A stretch of DNA of 64,000 bases, from positions 1,302,001-1,366,000 of the forward strand of contig NZ_JABRWH010000001.1 of assembly GCF_013248975.1 (NCBI RefSeq). Direction: 5' to 3'. This document shows positions 51,353 through 59,978 of the stretch, piece by piece. A program made the translations under genes and the position numbers. Position 1 is the stretch's first letter, and each line of letters begins with the position of its first letter. The notes under the pieces were generated by a model. The model searched no databases. It worked only from the letters and a program-made list of their open reading frames with translations, and had not been told where the DNA came from. This stretch comes from Neobacillus endophyticus (GTDB taxonomy: Bacteria > Bacillota > Bacilli > Bacillales > Cytobacillaceae).

Positions 51353-52867
51353 TTATTTAAAGAAATCCCCAATGATATCGAGATTGTTGTGCATGTAGTT
51401 AAAGGCAATGTTTGGCACGAGTCCAAACAGCACAGATCCGATTACTGCAACAATCAGGACGATCAAAATTCCAAATGGAATGTTAAATTTGCTATCCTCT
51501 GCTGCAGGACGGAAAAACATTTGTGCCATAACCCCGAAGTAGTAGAAATACGAAACGACGGTGGTCGCAATCATAACAGATGCTAACACATAGTGTGGTG
51601 TTGTTCCGTAAAATGTTCCGATAAAGATGTTTAATTTACCGATAAACCCGGCTGTTCCTGGAAATCCTGCCAAGGAAATCAACAATATCCCCATCGAAAC
51701 GGCCAGAACCGGTGACCGGCGGTACAGCCCGGCAAAATCAGCAATTTTGGTTGACCCCGCTTTTTCCGTTACAAGCTGGATAACCGCAAAGGCTCCAAGG
51801 TTCATGAACAAATAGGCAAGCAGATAGAACCAAATGGAATAGAACATATTCGCAGATAAGGAAGTTACAGCAACTAGCAAATATCCAGCATGCGCGATAC
51901 TTGAATAAGCAAACATTCTTTTGATATCCGTCTGTCTTAACGCCACGACGTTACCGATGATCATCGTTGCCCCGGCAATGACGGCGATATAGTTTTGCAT
52001 ATGCAAAATAATTGGCATGGAGTTTGGACCGTTTGTAGCTGCTGCACCAAATACCGTCAGCAGGATCCGGATAACGATCACGAATCCGCCAGTTTTAGAT
52101 ACTACACTTAAGAACGCAGTAACAGGTGTTGGCGCCCCTTGGTAAACGTCTGGAGCCCACATATGGAATGGTGCGGCTGAAAGCTTAAAGGCCAAGCCAA
52201 CCAAAATCATTAAAAACGCTAAGCTAAGCAAGTAGACTTGGTTACCGTCAGACAGCGTGGATAGTTTTTGCGCAATGTCCAGCGTGTTGGTCGTTCCCGT
52301 TAAACCATAAACATAGCTCATTCCGAATAGAATAATTGCCGTAGAAATACTGCCGTTAATGACGTATTTCATCGCAGATTCATTCGATTTCAAATTATCC
52401 TTCTGTATACCTGCTAATACATACGAAGAAACTGACAATAATTCCAGCCCGATATAAAGCGTAATTAAATCTCCGCTTGAAGTCATCAGCATGGCGCCTG
52501 ATAACGCGATTAAAAATAGATAATAGAATTCACCGCGGTATTTTTCCAGGCCTTCCTTTGCCTCATAGCTGACTGCCAAAAACATGACAAGGGCAGCTCC
52601 TAATAGTAGAAGCATTTTAAACGCAATCGCAAAACTGTCTAAGCGAAACGTATTGTCCAAAATAGACCGTACGGGTCCCCCTGCCATCAAGGCAACGGAC
52701 ACAAGGGCAGCAAAGATCGCCGCAATGCCGACCCAACCGAGAATCTTTCGGTTAAGACTATTTGGCATAAATAAATCAAATACTACAAGTAAGGCTGTAA
52801 CACCAAGGATGATGAACTCCGGTGTCATGATGCTCCAATTAATCGATGATATTGTCTCAGGACTCAT
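51353..52867 (-). CDS. nuoN: NADH-quinone oxidoreductase subunit N
   Basis: A 504-aa antiporter-like membrane subunit of complex I with about 14 helices. The proton_antipo_M motif (AAPFHMWAPDVYQGAPTPV) and the lysine-bearing helix after it mark it as NuoN, one of the three proton-pumping subunits. GGAGGGTGA precedes ATG 52867. It is the last gene of the nuo operon, 6 bp after nuoM. Confidence 0.94.
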   Translation of the reverse strand: MSPETISSINWSIMTPEFIILGVTALLVVFDLFMPNSLNRKILGWVGIAAIFAALVSVALMAGGPVRSILDNTFRLDSFAIAFKMLLLLGAALVMFLAVSYEAKEGLEKYRGEFYYLFLIALSGAMLMTSSGDLITLYIGLELLSVSSYVLAGIQKDNLKSNESAMKYVINGSISTAIILFGMSYVYGLTGTTNTLDIAQKLSTLSDGNQVYLLSLAFLMILVGLAFKLSAAPFHMWAPDVYQGAPTPVTAFLSVVSKTGGFVIVIRILLTVFGAAATNGPNSMPIILHMQNYIAVIAGATMIIGNVVALRQTDIKRMFAYSSIAHAGYLLVAVTSLSANMFYSIWFYLLAYLFMNLGAFAVIQLVTEKAGSTKIADFAGLYRRSPVLAVSMGILLISLAGFPGTAGFIGKLNIFIGTFYGTTPHYVLASVMIATTVVSYFYYFGVMAQMFFRPAAEDSKFNIPFGILIVLIVAVIGSVLFGLVPNIAFNYMHNNLDIIGDFFK

Positions 52868-52873
52868 CCTTCA

Positions 52874-54382
52874 TCACCCTCCTAACCCAAGCAAGATAGT
52901 CTCAAGTGTGGCATGAAGCGGAGAGCTTAGAACACTTGGGTAAACACCAATTAACACAATTAACAGCACTAGAACAACAATAGGTACATATTCAACGCCC
53001 TTCAGATCAAGAACACCCGTAAATTCGCGTTGCGCCTTTCCAAATGTCATGCCCAAAATCGCACGGAGCACGTACGCTGCGGTCATAATGATGCCGATTG
53101 TACCAATAGCAGCAAGCCATGGCATGGTTTTAAACAGACCCATGAACGCCATGAATTCGCTGACGAAACCTGACATCCCTGGTAATCCGAGTGACGCCAT
53201 CCCAGCAGCAAGCAAGAAGCCGGCAGCGATCGGCATCCCCTTGGCCATACCGCCAAGGTTTTCGATGAGTGATGTATCTGTCCGTTCGTATAAAACACCT
53301 ACAATAAAGAACAACAGCGCTGAAATCAATCCATGGGAAATGACTTGGAAAATGGCCCCTTGAACTCCAGCTTGGTTCATCGCAGCCATTCCCATTAACA
53401 CGATTCCCATGTGGGATATCGAAGAATAAGCCAAAACCATTTTAAAATCGGTTTGAATAAACGCTAAAAACGCGCCGTACAGCAGATTGATAACACCAAG
53501 CACAGCAATGAGCGTTGCAAGTGTTTTAAACTGTTCAGGGAAAATCCCCATGCCAAAGCGGATTAAGCCGTAGGCACCAATTTTCAATAGAATCCCAGAG
53601 TGGATCATAACAACGGATGGCGGTGCTTGTACGTGCACGCGCAGCATCCAGCTGTGCAATGGAAAAATCGGCAATTTGACACCAAAAGCAATCAGCAAGG
53701 AAATTAATAAGCCCAATTTCCATCCACCAGAAAGGTGTGCATTGGGATCCGTCATGATTTTCCGTAAGATCTCAATATTGGTCGTTCCAGTTTTGGCAAA
53801 AAGAATCATAATGACAATTAATAGAACGGCTGATCCTAGACCGTTATAAATTAAGAAACTGTATGCTGCTTTTTCTTTTTCAAAATAACCCCATTTTCCA
53901 ATCAGAAAGAAGGTTGGAATTAAGGTAACCTCAAAAAAGATGAAGAACAGGATTAAGTTTTCTGCAGTAAACACGCCAAGCATGCCTGTTTCTAAAAGAA
54001 GGAAGAGCATGAAATAGCCTTTCCATTCTTTTTTCACAAACTTTACAGCACCTATTGCGGATAGCGTAGCAACGACTGCAGTAAGGACAACAAGCAGAAG
54101 CTGAAAACCGTTAATTCCAAGTTCGTATGGTACTGCAAAAGCCGGTTCCTGAACATTCATGCCTTGGAATTGAATCCACGAATGTGTCACAGAGAAATCG
54201 GCTAAATTTTTGCCGGCTAAATAATGGAGATACACGGCTAAAGATAGAATGAGTGCCGGCAGCGTGAATAGAAAACCGACCAGTTTATTTGCTTTTTCGG
54301 CCTGCTTTGGCAAAAATGCCAAAACCACGATCCCTAGCAGCGGGGAGAATACTAGGATTGAAAGAATCGAATGTAAATTCAT
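52874..54382 (-). CDS. nuoM: NADH-quinone oxidoreductase subunit M
   Basis: A 502-aa antiporter-like proton-pumping subunit. It has the signature FFEVTLIPTFFLIGKWG with the conserved glutamate, and KLPIFPLHSWMLRVHVQAPP with the pumping lysine. The start overlaps the nuoL stop by 4 bp (ATGA), so translation is coupled. Confidence 0.95.
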   Translation of the reverse strand: MNLHSILSILVFSPLLGIVVLAFLPKQAEKANKLVGFLFTLPALILSLAVYLHYLAGKNLADFSVTHSWIQFQGMNVQEPAFAVPYELGINGFQLLLVVLTAVVATLSAIGAVKFVKKEWKGYFMLFLLLETGMLGVFTAENLILFFIFFEVTLIPTFFLIGKWGYFEKEKAAYSFLIYNGLGSAVLLIVIMILFAKTGTTNIEILRKIMTDPNAHLSGGWKLGLLISLLIAFGVKLPIFPLHSWMLRVHVQAPPSVVMIHSGILLKIGAYGLIRFGMGIFPEQFKTLATLIAVLGVINLLYGAFLAFIQTDFKMVLAYSSISHMGIVLMGMAAMNQAGVQGAIFQVISHGLISALLFFIVGVLYERTDTSLIENLGGMAKGMPIAAGFLLAAGMASLGLPGMSGFVSEFMAFMGLFKTMPWLAAIGTIGIIMTAAYVLRAILGMTFGKAQREFTGVLDLKGVEYVPIVVLVLLIVLIGVYPSVLSSPLHATLETILLGLGG

Positions 54383-56247
54383 CGTAAGTACCCCCCTGTT
54401 AATGCAAAAATAATGGTAAGAAGTGCAAGTCCGATAAAGGCAGCAGCTCCATAGGTTTGCACCTGACCGTTTTGCAATTCCGAACCTGTTTTACCAAGAC
54501 CTTGAACAAAGCCAGACACACCTTTGACGATTCCCTCTACAAGGAAAACATCGATGAACCGGAATAAATAGCTGATAAACGTCACAATGGCCACAATGGA
54601 CATTTGATAAAACTCATCAACATAGTATTTGTTCAGTAAAATCGTATGCAAGGTTCCGCCTTTGCCGCTTAACCAATCGCGTGATACGGAGCGCTTGCCG
54701 TAAATTAACCAAGCAAGGAAAATCCCCGCGAGTGAAACAACAGTTGCCGCAAGCTGAATCCATACCGGCCCTTCGGCGTGGCCAGTACCAAGTGCCGCGT
54801 TGTCTTTCACAAGCCAGTCACCGAGGAAAGAGCCGAACCAAGGTGTATTCACATAACCGCCGATGATGGCCAAAACGCCAAGAACGATCATCGGAAACGT
54901 CATCGTTGCAGGTGATTCATGCACATGTTTTTCGTCGCCGCGATAGTCACCTGTAAACACCATGAAGAACAAGCGGAACATATAGAATGCCGTAAAGAAC
55001 GCAGCGATTAATGCTAGCAAGAAAAGGATTGGGTGTCCGCCTTCCCATGCTGCTGCTAGAATTTCGTCTTTACTAAAGAAACCTGATAATAATGGTACAC
55101 CGCTGATCGCAAGTGTTCCGATTAGGAACAGCGGTCCTGTTAACCTTAATTTTTTCCACAGGCCACCCATCTTTTCGATATCTTGATTGCCGCTGACCGC
55201 ATGGATAACGGAACCGGCTGCCAAAAATAGAAGGGCCTTGAAAAATGCATGTGTCATTAAGTGGAACACTCCAGCAACATAACTGCCAGAACCTAAGGCA
55301 AGCATCATGTAACCCAGCTGACTCACAGTTGAGTAGGCAAGGACACGTTTGATGTCCGTTTGCACAAGGCCAATGCTTGCTGCAAAAATGGCGGTAAAGC
55401 CTCCGATCACGGCAACCGTGAGCAGCGCCGTTTTGCTTGCCAGGAATAATGGATATAATGCAGCAACCAAATATACACCGGCTGCCACCATTGTTGCAGC
55501 ATGGATTAACGCTGAAACAGGAGTCGGACCTTCCATCGCATCCGGAAGCCAGGAGTGAAGCGGGAACTGACCTGATTTTCCCACTGCCCCAATAAAAATC
55601 AGGATCGCTGTTAAGGTAATGATGGTGCCTGACACCTTGCCAGCATCGACAGCTTTGAAAATCTCGCTGTATTCAAAGCTTTTGGTTTGCCAGAATAGAA
55701 GAATCATCCCGATGAATAAGCCGACGTCACCGATACGGGTCATGATGAAGGCTTTTTTGGCAGCAGCCTTTGCTTCTTCTTTGTAGAAATAAAATCCGAT
55801 TAACAGGAAGGATCCAAGTCCCACCAGTTCCCAGAAAATATAGGTTTGCAGCAGGTTAGGTGAAATAACCAGACCTAGCATGGCAAACGTAAATAATCCT
55901 AAATACGCATAAAATACCGGAAAGCGCTCATCTCCGTGCATATATCCTTTTGAGTAGGTATTTACAAGGAAACTGACGAGCGAAACAATAAACAGCATTA
56001 ATGCATTTAATTGATTCACTTCAAAGCCCGCTGTAATATGAAGATCTCCTATCGTGAGCCAATTGAACTTTGTGCTGTAGGTCGGCTCTGAAAAGCGCTG
56101 GAATAGTACCACAATAGAGAAGACAAGCGATGCCAATGTAAGCAGCATCCCCACATAAGCACTTGCCTCCTTCAATCGCTTACCGATGAGAAGAAGGACT
56201 AAAAACGATAATAGCGGGAAAAGCGGTATGAGCCAAGCATTTTCCAT
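54379..56247 (-). CDS. nuoL: NADH-quinone oxidoreductase subunit L
   Basis: A 622-aa antiporter-like subunit with about 16 helices, including the amphipathic lateral arm near the C-terminus. Key motifs are FWELVGLGSFLLIGFYF and SGQFPLHSWLPDAMEGPTPV. The dispersed palindrome GGTGTCAGGCACC lies within the frame (55624-55636) and encodes KVSGTI in a variable loop, without breaking the reading frame. A 176-bp repeat-bearing gap precedes the gene. GGGGGATTAAGG lies before ATG 56247. Confidence 0.95.
   Translation of the reverse strand: MENAWLIPLFPLLSFLVLLLIGKRLKEASAYVGMLLTLASLVFSIVVLFQRFSEPTYSTKFNWLTIGDLHITAGFEVNQLNALMLFIVSLVSFLVNTYSKGYMHGDERFPVFYAYLGLFTFAMLGLVISPNLLQTYIFWELVGLGSFLLIGFYFYKEEAKAAAKKAFIMTRIGDVGLFIGMILLFWQTKSFEYSEIFKAVDAGKVSGTIITLTAILIFIGAVGKSGQFPLHSWLPDAMEGPTPVSALIHAATMVAAGVYLVAALYPLFLASKTALLTVAVIGGFTAIFAASIGLVQTDIKRVLAYSTVSQLGYMMLALGSGSYVAGVFHLMTHAFFKALLFLAAGSVIHAVSGNQDIEKMGGLWKKLRLTGPLFLIGTLAISGVPLLSGFFSKDEILAAAWEGGHPILFLLALIAAFFTAFYMFRLFFMVFTGDYRGDEKHVHESPATMTFPMIVLGVLAIIGGYVNTPWFGSFLGDWLVKDNAALGTGHAEGPVWIQLAATVVSLAGIFLAWLIYGKRSVSRDWLSGKGGTLHTILLNKYYVDEFYQMSIVAIVTFISYLFRFIDVFLVEGIVKGVSGFVQGLGKTGSELQNGQVQTYGAAAFIGLALLTIIFALTGGYLR
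55624..55636 (-). repeat. Dispersed palindrome inside nuoL
   Basis: GGTGCCTGACACC on the plus strand is an exact 13-mer of the repeat family, read in frame within nuoL as KVSGT. Confidence 0.6.
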
Positions 56248-56370
56248 CCTTAATCCCCCTGTGTGACAAACACCCCTCGCCCAGCAGTCCCGCTTAATTC
56301 ACACTTTCAGAATAGCGAATTTTCGATGCGGTCCACTTCGGCTTGGATTCGTGCCGCCACCATTGATATT

Positions 56371-56414
56371 GGTGCCTGACACCATGGTGAAATCTTCACA
56401 TGGTGCCTGACACC
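56371..56414 (+). repeat. Paired dispersed repeats between nuoK and nuoL
   Basis: GGTGCCTGACACC occurs at 56371-56383 and 56402-56414, separated by an 18-nt segment holding a GTGAA/TTCAC hairpin. It is the same hairpin subtype as at 47.6 kb. Confidence 0.75.
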
Positions 56415-56423
56415 CATAAGGTT

Positions 56424-56738
56424 TTAGTTTTTCATTTCGTCCATTTCGTCAATGTGGACGGTTTTCTTATTACGGTAGACGGACATGAGGATTGCCAGCC
56501 CGACGGCTGCTTCTGCCGCAGCGACGGCCATCGCAAACAGGGCAAATACCTGACCAGTGATTGATGGGGCCATCCCGTATTTACTGAAGGTGACCAGATT
56601 AATATTCACGGCGTTTAGCATTAATTCAATAGAAATTAACACAATGACGGTATTTCGCTTTGTTAACGCACCGTATAAACCGATACAAAATAAGATCAAA
56701 GCCAATGCTAGGAAGGCTGAAGCCGGGATTGAACTCAT
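56424..56738 (-). CDS. nuoK: NADH-quinone oxidoreductase subunit K
   Basis: A 104-aa three-helix membrane subunit (MrpC-like) of the proton-channel connector. Glutamates lie within helix 2 ([13 protein letters not shown]) and helix 3 ([11 protein letters not shown]). The start overlaps the nuoJ stop by 4 bp. Confidence 0.95.
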   Translation of the reverse strand: MSSIPASAFLALALILFCIGLYGALTKRNTVIVLISIELMLNAVNINLVTFSKYGMAPSITGQVFALFAMAVAAAEAAVGLAILMSVYRNKKTVHIDEMDEMKN

Positions 56739-57253
56739 TCCTTTTCCGCCCCCTTATCCTCACGTTTTGCTAAAACAATCGCTCCGATCAAAGCCACTAA
56801 TAATAATACGGAAACAAACTCGAACGGAATGATATGTTTAGAGTAGAGTGCTTTACCGATTTGCAGGGTATTGTTTACATGTAATGTTGTTTGAACTTGT
56901 TGGATATCGAAATTGTAAATACCGAGATAAACAGCAAAGGCAAAGCCAACAATTCCAATAAATAATAGAGCTTTTCTCCATTTACTGGTCGTTTCATCAC
57001 TTTCGTCATACGGTTTTGTTAACATAATGCCAAACAGCATAATAATGGTAACTGCACCGGAATAGATTAAGATTTGCACCGCGGCCACAAACTCTGCAGA
57101 AAGCAGAACGTAAATACCGGCAATGCTGACGAAAGTGAATATCAGAGCAACGACCATGTGAACGACTTTATTTAGATTCAGCAGCAGCACGCCTCCGATA
57201 ATTGCCACAAGGGCAAGAACCATAAATGCGAAAAATTCGCCAGAAAATGTCAT
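56735..57253 (-). CDS. nuoJ: NADH-quinone oxidoreductase subunit J
   Basis: A 172-aa membrane subunit with five helices. The third helix segment ([21 protein letters not shown]) contains the pi-bulge region conserved in NuoJ. The start overlaps nuoI by 4 bp. Confidence 0.95.
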   Translation of the reverse strand: MTFSGEFFAFMVLALVAIIGGVLLLNLNKVVHMVVALIFTFVSIAGIYVLLSAEFVAAVQILIYSGAVTIIMLFGIMLTKPYDESDETTSKWRKALLFIGIVGFAFAVYLGIYNFDIQQVQTTLHVNNTLQIGKALYSKHIIPFEFVSVLLLVALIGAIVLAKREDKGAEKE

Positions 57254-57669
57254 TCCTTATTCACCTGCCGAACGTTTTCATCGTTTTCGTCCAACCATTC
57301 CAGGTTTTTAAATAACATATCGCGGCTGTATTCAGCGAGCTCAAAGTTATTGGTCATGACGATCGCTTCCGTAGGGCAAACCTCGGTACATAAATCGCAA
57401 AGGATACAAATCTCGAAATTAATATCATACGTATCGATGATTTTCCCTTTCTTCGTTGGATCTGGATGCTTCTTACCCGTTAACTGAATACAATCCGTCG
57501 GGCAAATATTCGCACACTGATTACAAACAATACACTTCTCCGGATAAAACTTCTGAATGCCCCGAAATCGGTCTGGCAGCGGCAGCGGCTTATTCGGATA
57601 ATCATACGTTACATTCTCGCGCGATAACTGCTTCAGGGTATACTTCAAGCCTTTAGCTAATCCAAGCAC
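57250..57669 (-). CDS. nuoI: NADH-quinone oxidoreductase subunit I (2 x [4Fe-4S])
   Basis: A 139-aa ferredoxin-like subunit of the connecting arm, holding clusters N6a and N6b. The two motifs are CIVCNQCANICP and CILCDLCTEVCP. GTG 57669 (LGLAKGLKYTLKQ) lies 8 nt after AAAGGGG and gives the usual length. ATG 57699 is in frame but has no ribosome site. The upstream sequence is taken up by dispersed repeats, and the open frame even runs into them. Confidence 0.92.
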   Translation of the reverse strand: MLGLAKGLKYTLKQLSRENVTYDYPNKPLPLPDRFRGIQKFYPEKCIVCNQCANICPTDCIQLTGKKHPDPTKKGKIIDTYDINFEICILCDLCTEVCPTEAIVMTNNFELAEYSRDMLFKNLEWLDENDENVRQVNKE

Positions 57670-57717
57670 GTCTTTCACCCCTTTTGAAAATTTTTTCATT
57701 GTTACGATGGTATTTTT

Positions 57718-57866
57718 GGTGTCAGGCACCGCACGTGGACATATCTACTGTTTTGTCCATCTGGAGTGGACACGATCTGATAAATGTTGTCGCAGCAATC
57801 GGACAATTAGGGAAAGCGGACCATCCACCCCACACGGACAACTGTCCACGGATGGTGTCAGGCACC
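57718..57866. repeat. Two dispersed repeats in opposite orientation between nuoH and nuoI
   Basis: One full module reads plus-strand from GGTGTCAGGCACC (57718-57730) through CGTGGACA, TGTCCA and GTGGACA. A second reads minus-strand and ends at GGTGTCAGGCACC (57854-57866), with CGTGGACA and a TGTGGGGTGGA block in the expected order. Together they fill nearly the whole spacer. Confidence 0.8.
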
Positions 57867-57870
57867 TATA

Positions 57871-58875
57871 TTAAAAGAATAATGATTTGATTAACGCGGT
57901 CAGGAAGATGTTTCCGAGCGCGATTGGCAGTAACACTTTCCAAGCGAATTCCATGAGCTTGTCGGCGCGCATCCTTGGAAATGTAACACGGAACCAGATG
58001 TAGATGAACAGCACCAAGCAGAATTTGAGCGCGAACCAGACGGATCCCGGGATGAAGGCAAGGAAGCCAAATGGAGCCATCCAACCCCCAAGGAATAGAA
58101 CGGTAATTAGAGCTGACATTGCAAATAAATACACATATTCAGCCAGCATGAAGAATGCCCAACGGAACCCGGTATATTCTGTATGGTAGCCTGCAACAAG
58201 TTCTGATTCTGATTCCGGCAAGTCAAATGGCGTCCGGCTCAATTCCGCTACAGAAGCGATTAAAAAGACGATAAAGCCGATTGGCTGCAGTAAAATGAAC
58301 CAGCCGTGCCGCTGTGCTTCCACAATGTGATTTAAATTTAAACTTCCGGATAAAAGAATGACTCCAAGCACTGACATAACAAGCGGAATTTCATAAGAAA
58401 TCATTTGCGCAGTCGCCCGTGCTCCCCCCAATAAGGAGTATTTGTTGTTGGAAGCCCAGCCACCAAGAAGAACTCCAAATACGGTCATTCCCGAAATAGC
58501 TACATAATAAAGCAATCCCACACCAATATCAGCAAATTGAAACTTATCCGTAAATGGGATGGTCGCCAGCACCATAAACGATGGTGCAAAAGCAATAACC
58601 GGTGCCAAAATAAACAATGGCTTATCGGCAAGCTTCGGTATAATATCTTCCTTCAGCAACAGCTTTAAAACGTCAGCAACGGTTTGCAGCAATCCCCAGC
58701 GGCCTCCGACCTGGTTCGGCCCAACCCGCAGTTGCATGAAACCCATAACCTTCCGCTCCGCTAAAATGGCATACGTAACGAAGCCTAAAACAATTAACAG
58801 CAAAATAACTCCAAGTATAAAAAAGACGATAAAATTGAACCAACCGGGGCTCGACTGCAGCATATCTTGAATCAT
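57871..58875 (-). CDS. nuoH: NADH-quinone oxidoreductase subunit H
   Basis: A 334-aa membrane subunit forming the quinone-binding site with NuoB and NuoD. Motifs include AERKVMGFMQLRVGPNQVGG near the start and ELSRTPFDLPESESELVAGY in the middle. It overlaps the nuoD stop by one base. Confidence 0.96.
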   Translation of the reverse strand: MIQDMLQSSPGWFNFIVFFILGVILLLIVLGFVTYAILAERKVMGFMQLRVGPNQVGGRWGLLQTVADVLKLLLKEDIIPKLADKPLFILAPVIAFAPSFMVLATIPFTDKFQFADIGVGLLYYVAISGMTVFGVLLGGWASNNKYSLLGGARATAQMISYEIPLVMSVLGVILLSGSLNLNHIVEAQRHGWFILLQPIGFIVFLIASVAELSRTPFDLPESESELVAGYHTEYTGFRWAFFMLAEYVYLFAMSALITVLFLGGWMAPFGFLAFIPGSVWFALKFCLVLFIYIWFRVTFPRMRADKLMEFAWKVLLPIALGNIFLTALIKSLFF

Positions 58876-59975
58876 TAGCCGTCCACCTCTCCAAGAACAA
58901 TATCAATTGCCCCTAAAATGGCAATCATATTTGCAATGTTTTCTCCCTTTAACAATTTAGGAAGAATTTGCAAATTATAAAAGGAAGGTCTTCTAAATTT
59001 CAAGCGATATGGTTCTTTCTTGCCGTCACTATATATGTAACAACCAATTTCACCACGGGGCGATTCAATCCTGACATAAGCTTCCCCTTTCGGTGCTTTG
59101 ATGATTTTTGGCACTTTGGCAAGTGTTTCACCGCCAGAAGGGAACTGCTCGCATGCCTGCTCTAATATTTTTAATGATTCTTCGATTTCTTTTGTGCGGA
59201 CATGGTAGCGGGCTAAAGCATCGCCGCCCTCTTGTGTAATGACATTAAATTCAAATCGGTCATAGATGGAATACGGCTCATCTTTGCGAAGGTCCCATTT
59301 AACCCCGGTGGATCTCAGGTTTGCTCCGCTCAATGAGTAATTCAGTGCATCTTCTTTCGTATATTTACCAATTCCAGTAACTCGGTTTGTAAATATTTCA
59401 TTCCCAGTTACAAGATCATGGTAGCCTGCAAGCTGTTCACGCATATACGGAATAAATTCCTTTACCTTATCAACCCAGCCTTCCGGTGCATCCCATTTCA
59501 CACCGCCAACACGCATATAATTGTAAGTTAAGCGGCCTCCTGAAAGCTCATTTAACAGGTTAATAATCATTTCCCGTTCGCGGAATGCATATAAGAATGG
59601 ACTCACGGCTCCAAGGTCCAGCAGGAATGTACCCCACCATACAAGATGGCTGGCAATCCGGTTTAATTCCATCGCTATGACCCGCAAGTACTCGGCTCGC
59701 TCCGGAATCTCAATTCCCATCATCGTTTCAACTGCGTGGCAAATGACATAGTTATTGGTCATTGCCGACAAATAGTCCATCCGGTCTGTATACGGAATAA
59801 TTTGCGTGTACTGCAGATCCTCCGCGATTTTTTCTGTCCCGCGGTGTAAATATCCGATGACAGGAATGGCTTCTGTAATGATTTCCCCATCAAGTTTGAC
59901 AATCAGCCGGAATACCCCGTGCGTACTTGGATGCTGAGGTCCGACGTTAAGTACCATTTCTTCTGTTCTGATCAC
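58875..59975 (-). CDS. nuoD: NADH-quinone oxidoreductase subunit D
   Basis: A 366-aa 49-kDa-type subunit. It starts LNVGPQHPSTHGVFR, has the quinone-site region GYLHRGTEK and ends GAIDIVLGEVDG, all features of NuoD, which together with NuoB binds quinone. It is separate from NuoC, as in other Bacilli. It begins 3 bp after nuoC. Confidence 0.96.
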   Translation of the reverse strand: MIRTEEMVLNVGPQHPSTHGVFRLIVKLDGEIITEAIPVIGYLHRGTEKIAEDLQYTQIIPYTDRMDYLSAMTNNYVICHAVETMMGIEIPERAEYLRVIAMELNRIASHLVWWGTFLLDLGAVSPFLYAFREREMIINLLNELSGGRLTYNYMRVGGVKWDAPEGWVDKVKEFIPYMREQLAGYHDLVTGNEIFTNRVTGIGKYTKEDALNYSLSGANLRSTGVKWDLRKDEPYSIYDRFEFNVITQEGGDALARYHVRTKEIEESLKILEQACEQFPSGGETLAKVPKIIKAPKGEAYVRIESPRGEIGCYIYSDGKKEPYRLKFRRPSFYNLQILPKLLKGENIANMIAILGAIDIVLGEVDG

Positions 59976-59978
59976 CTG

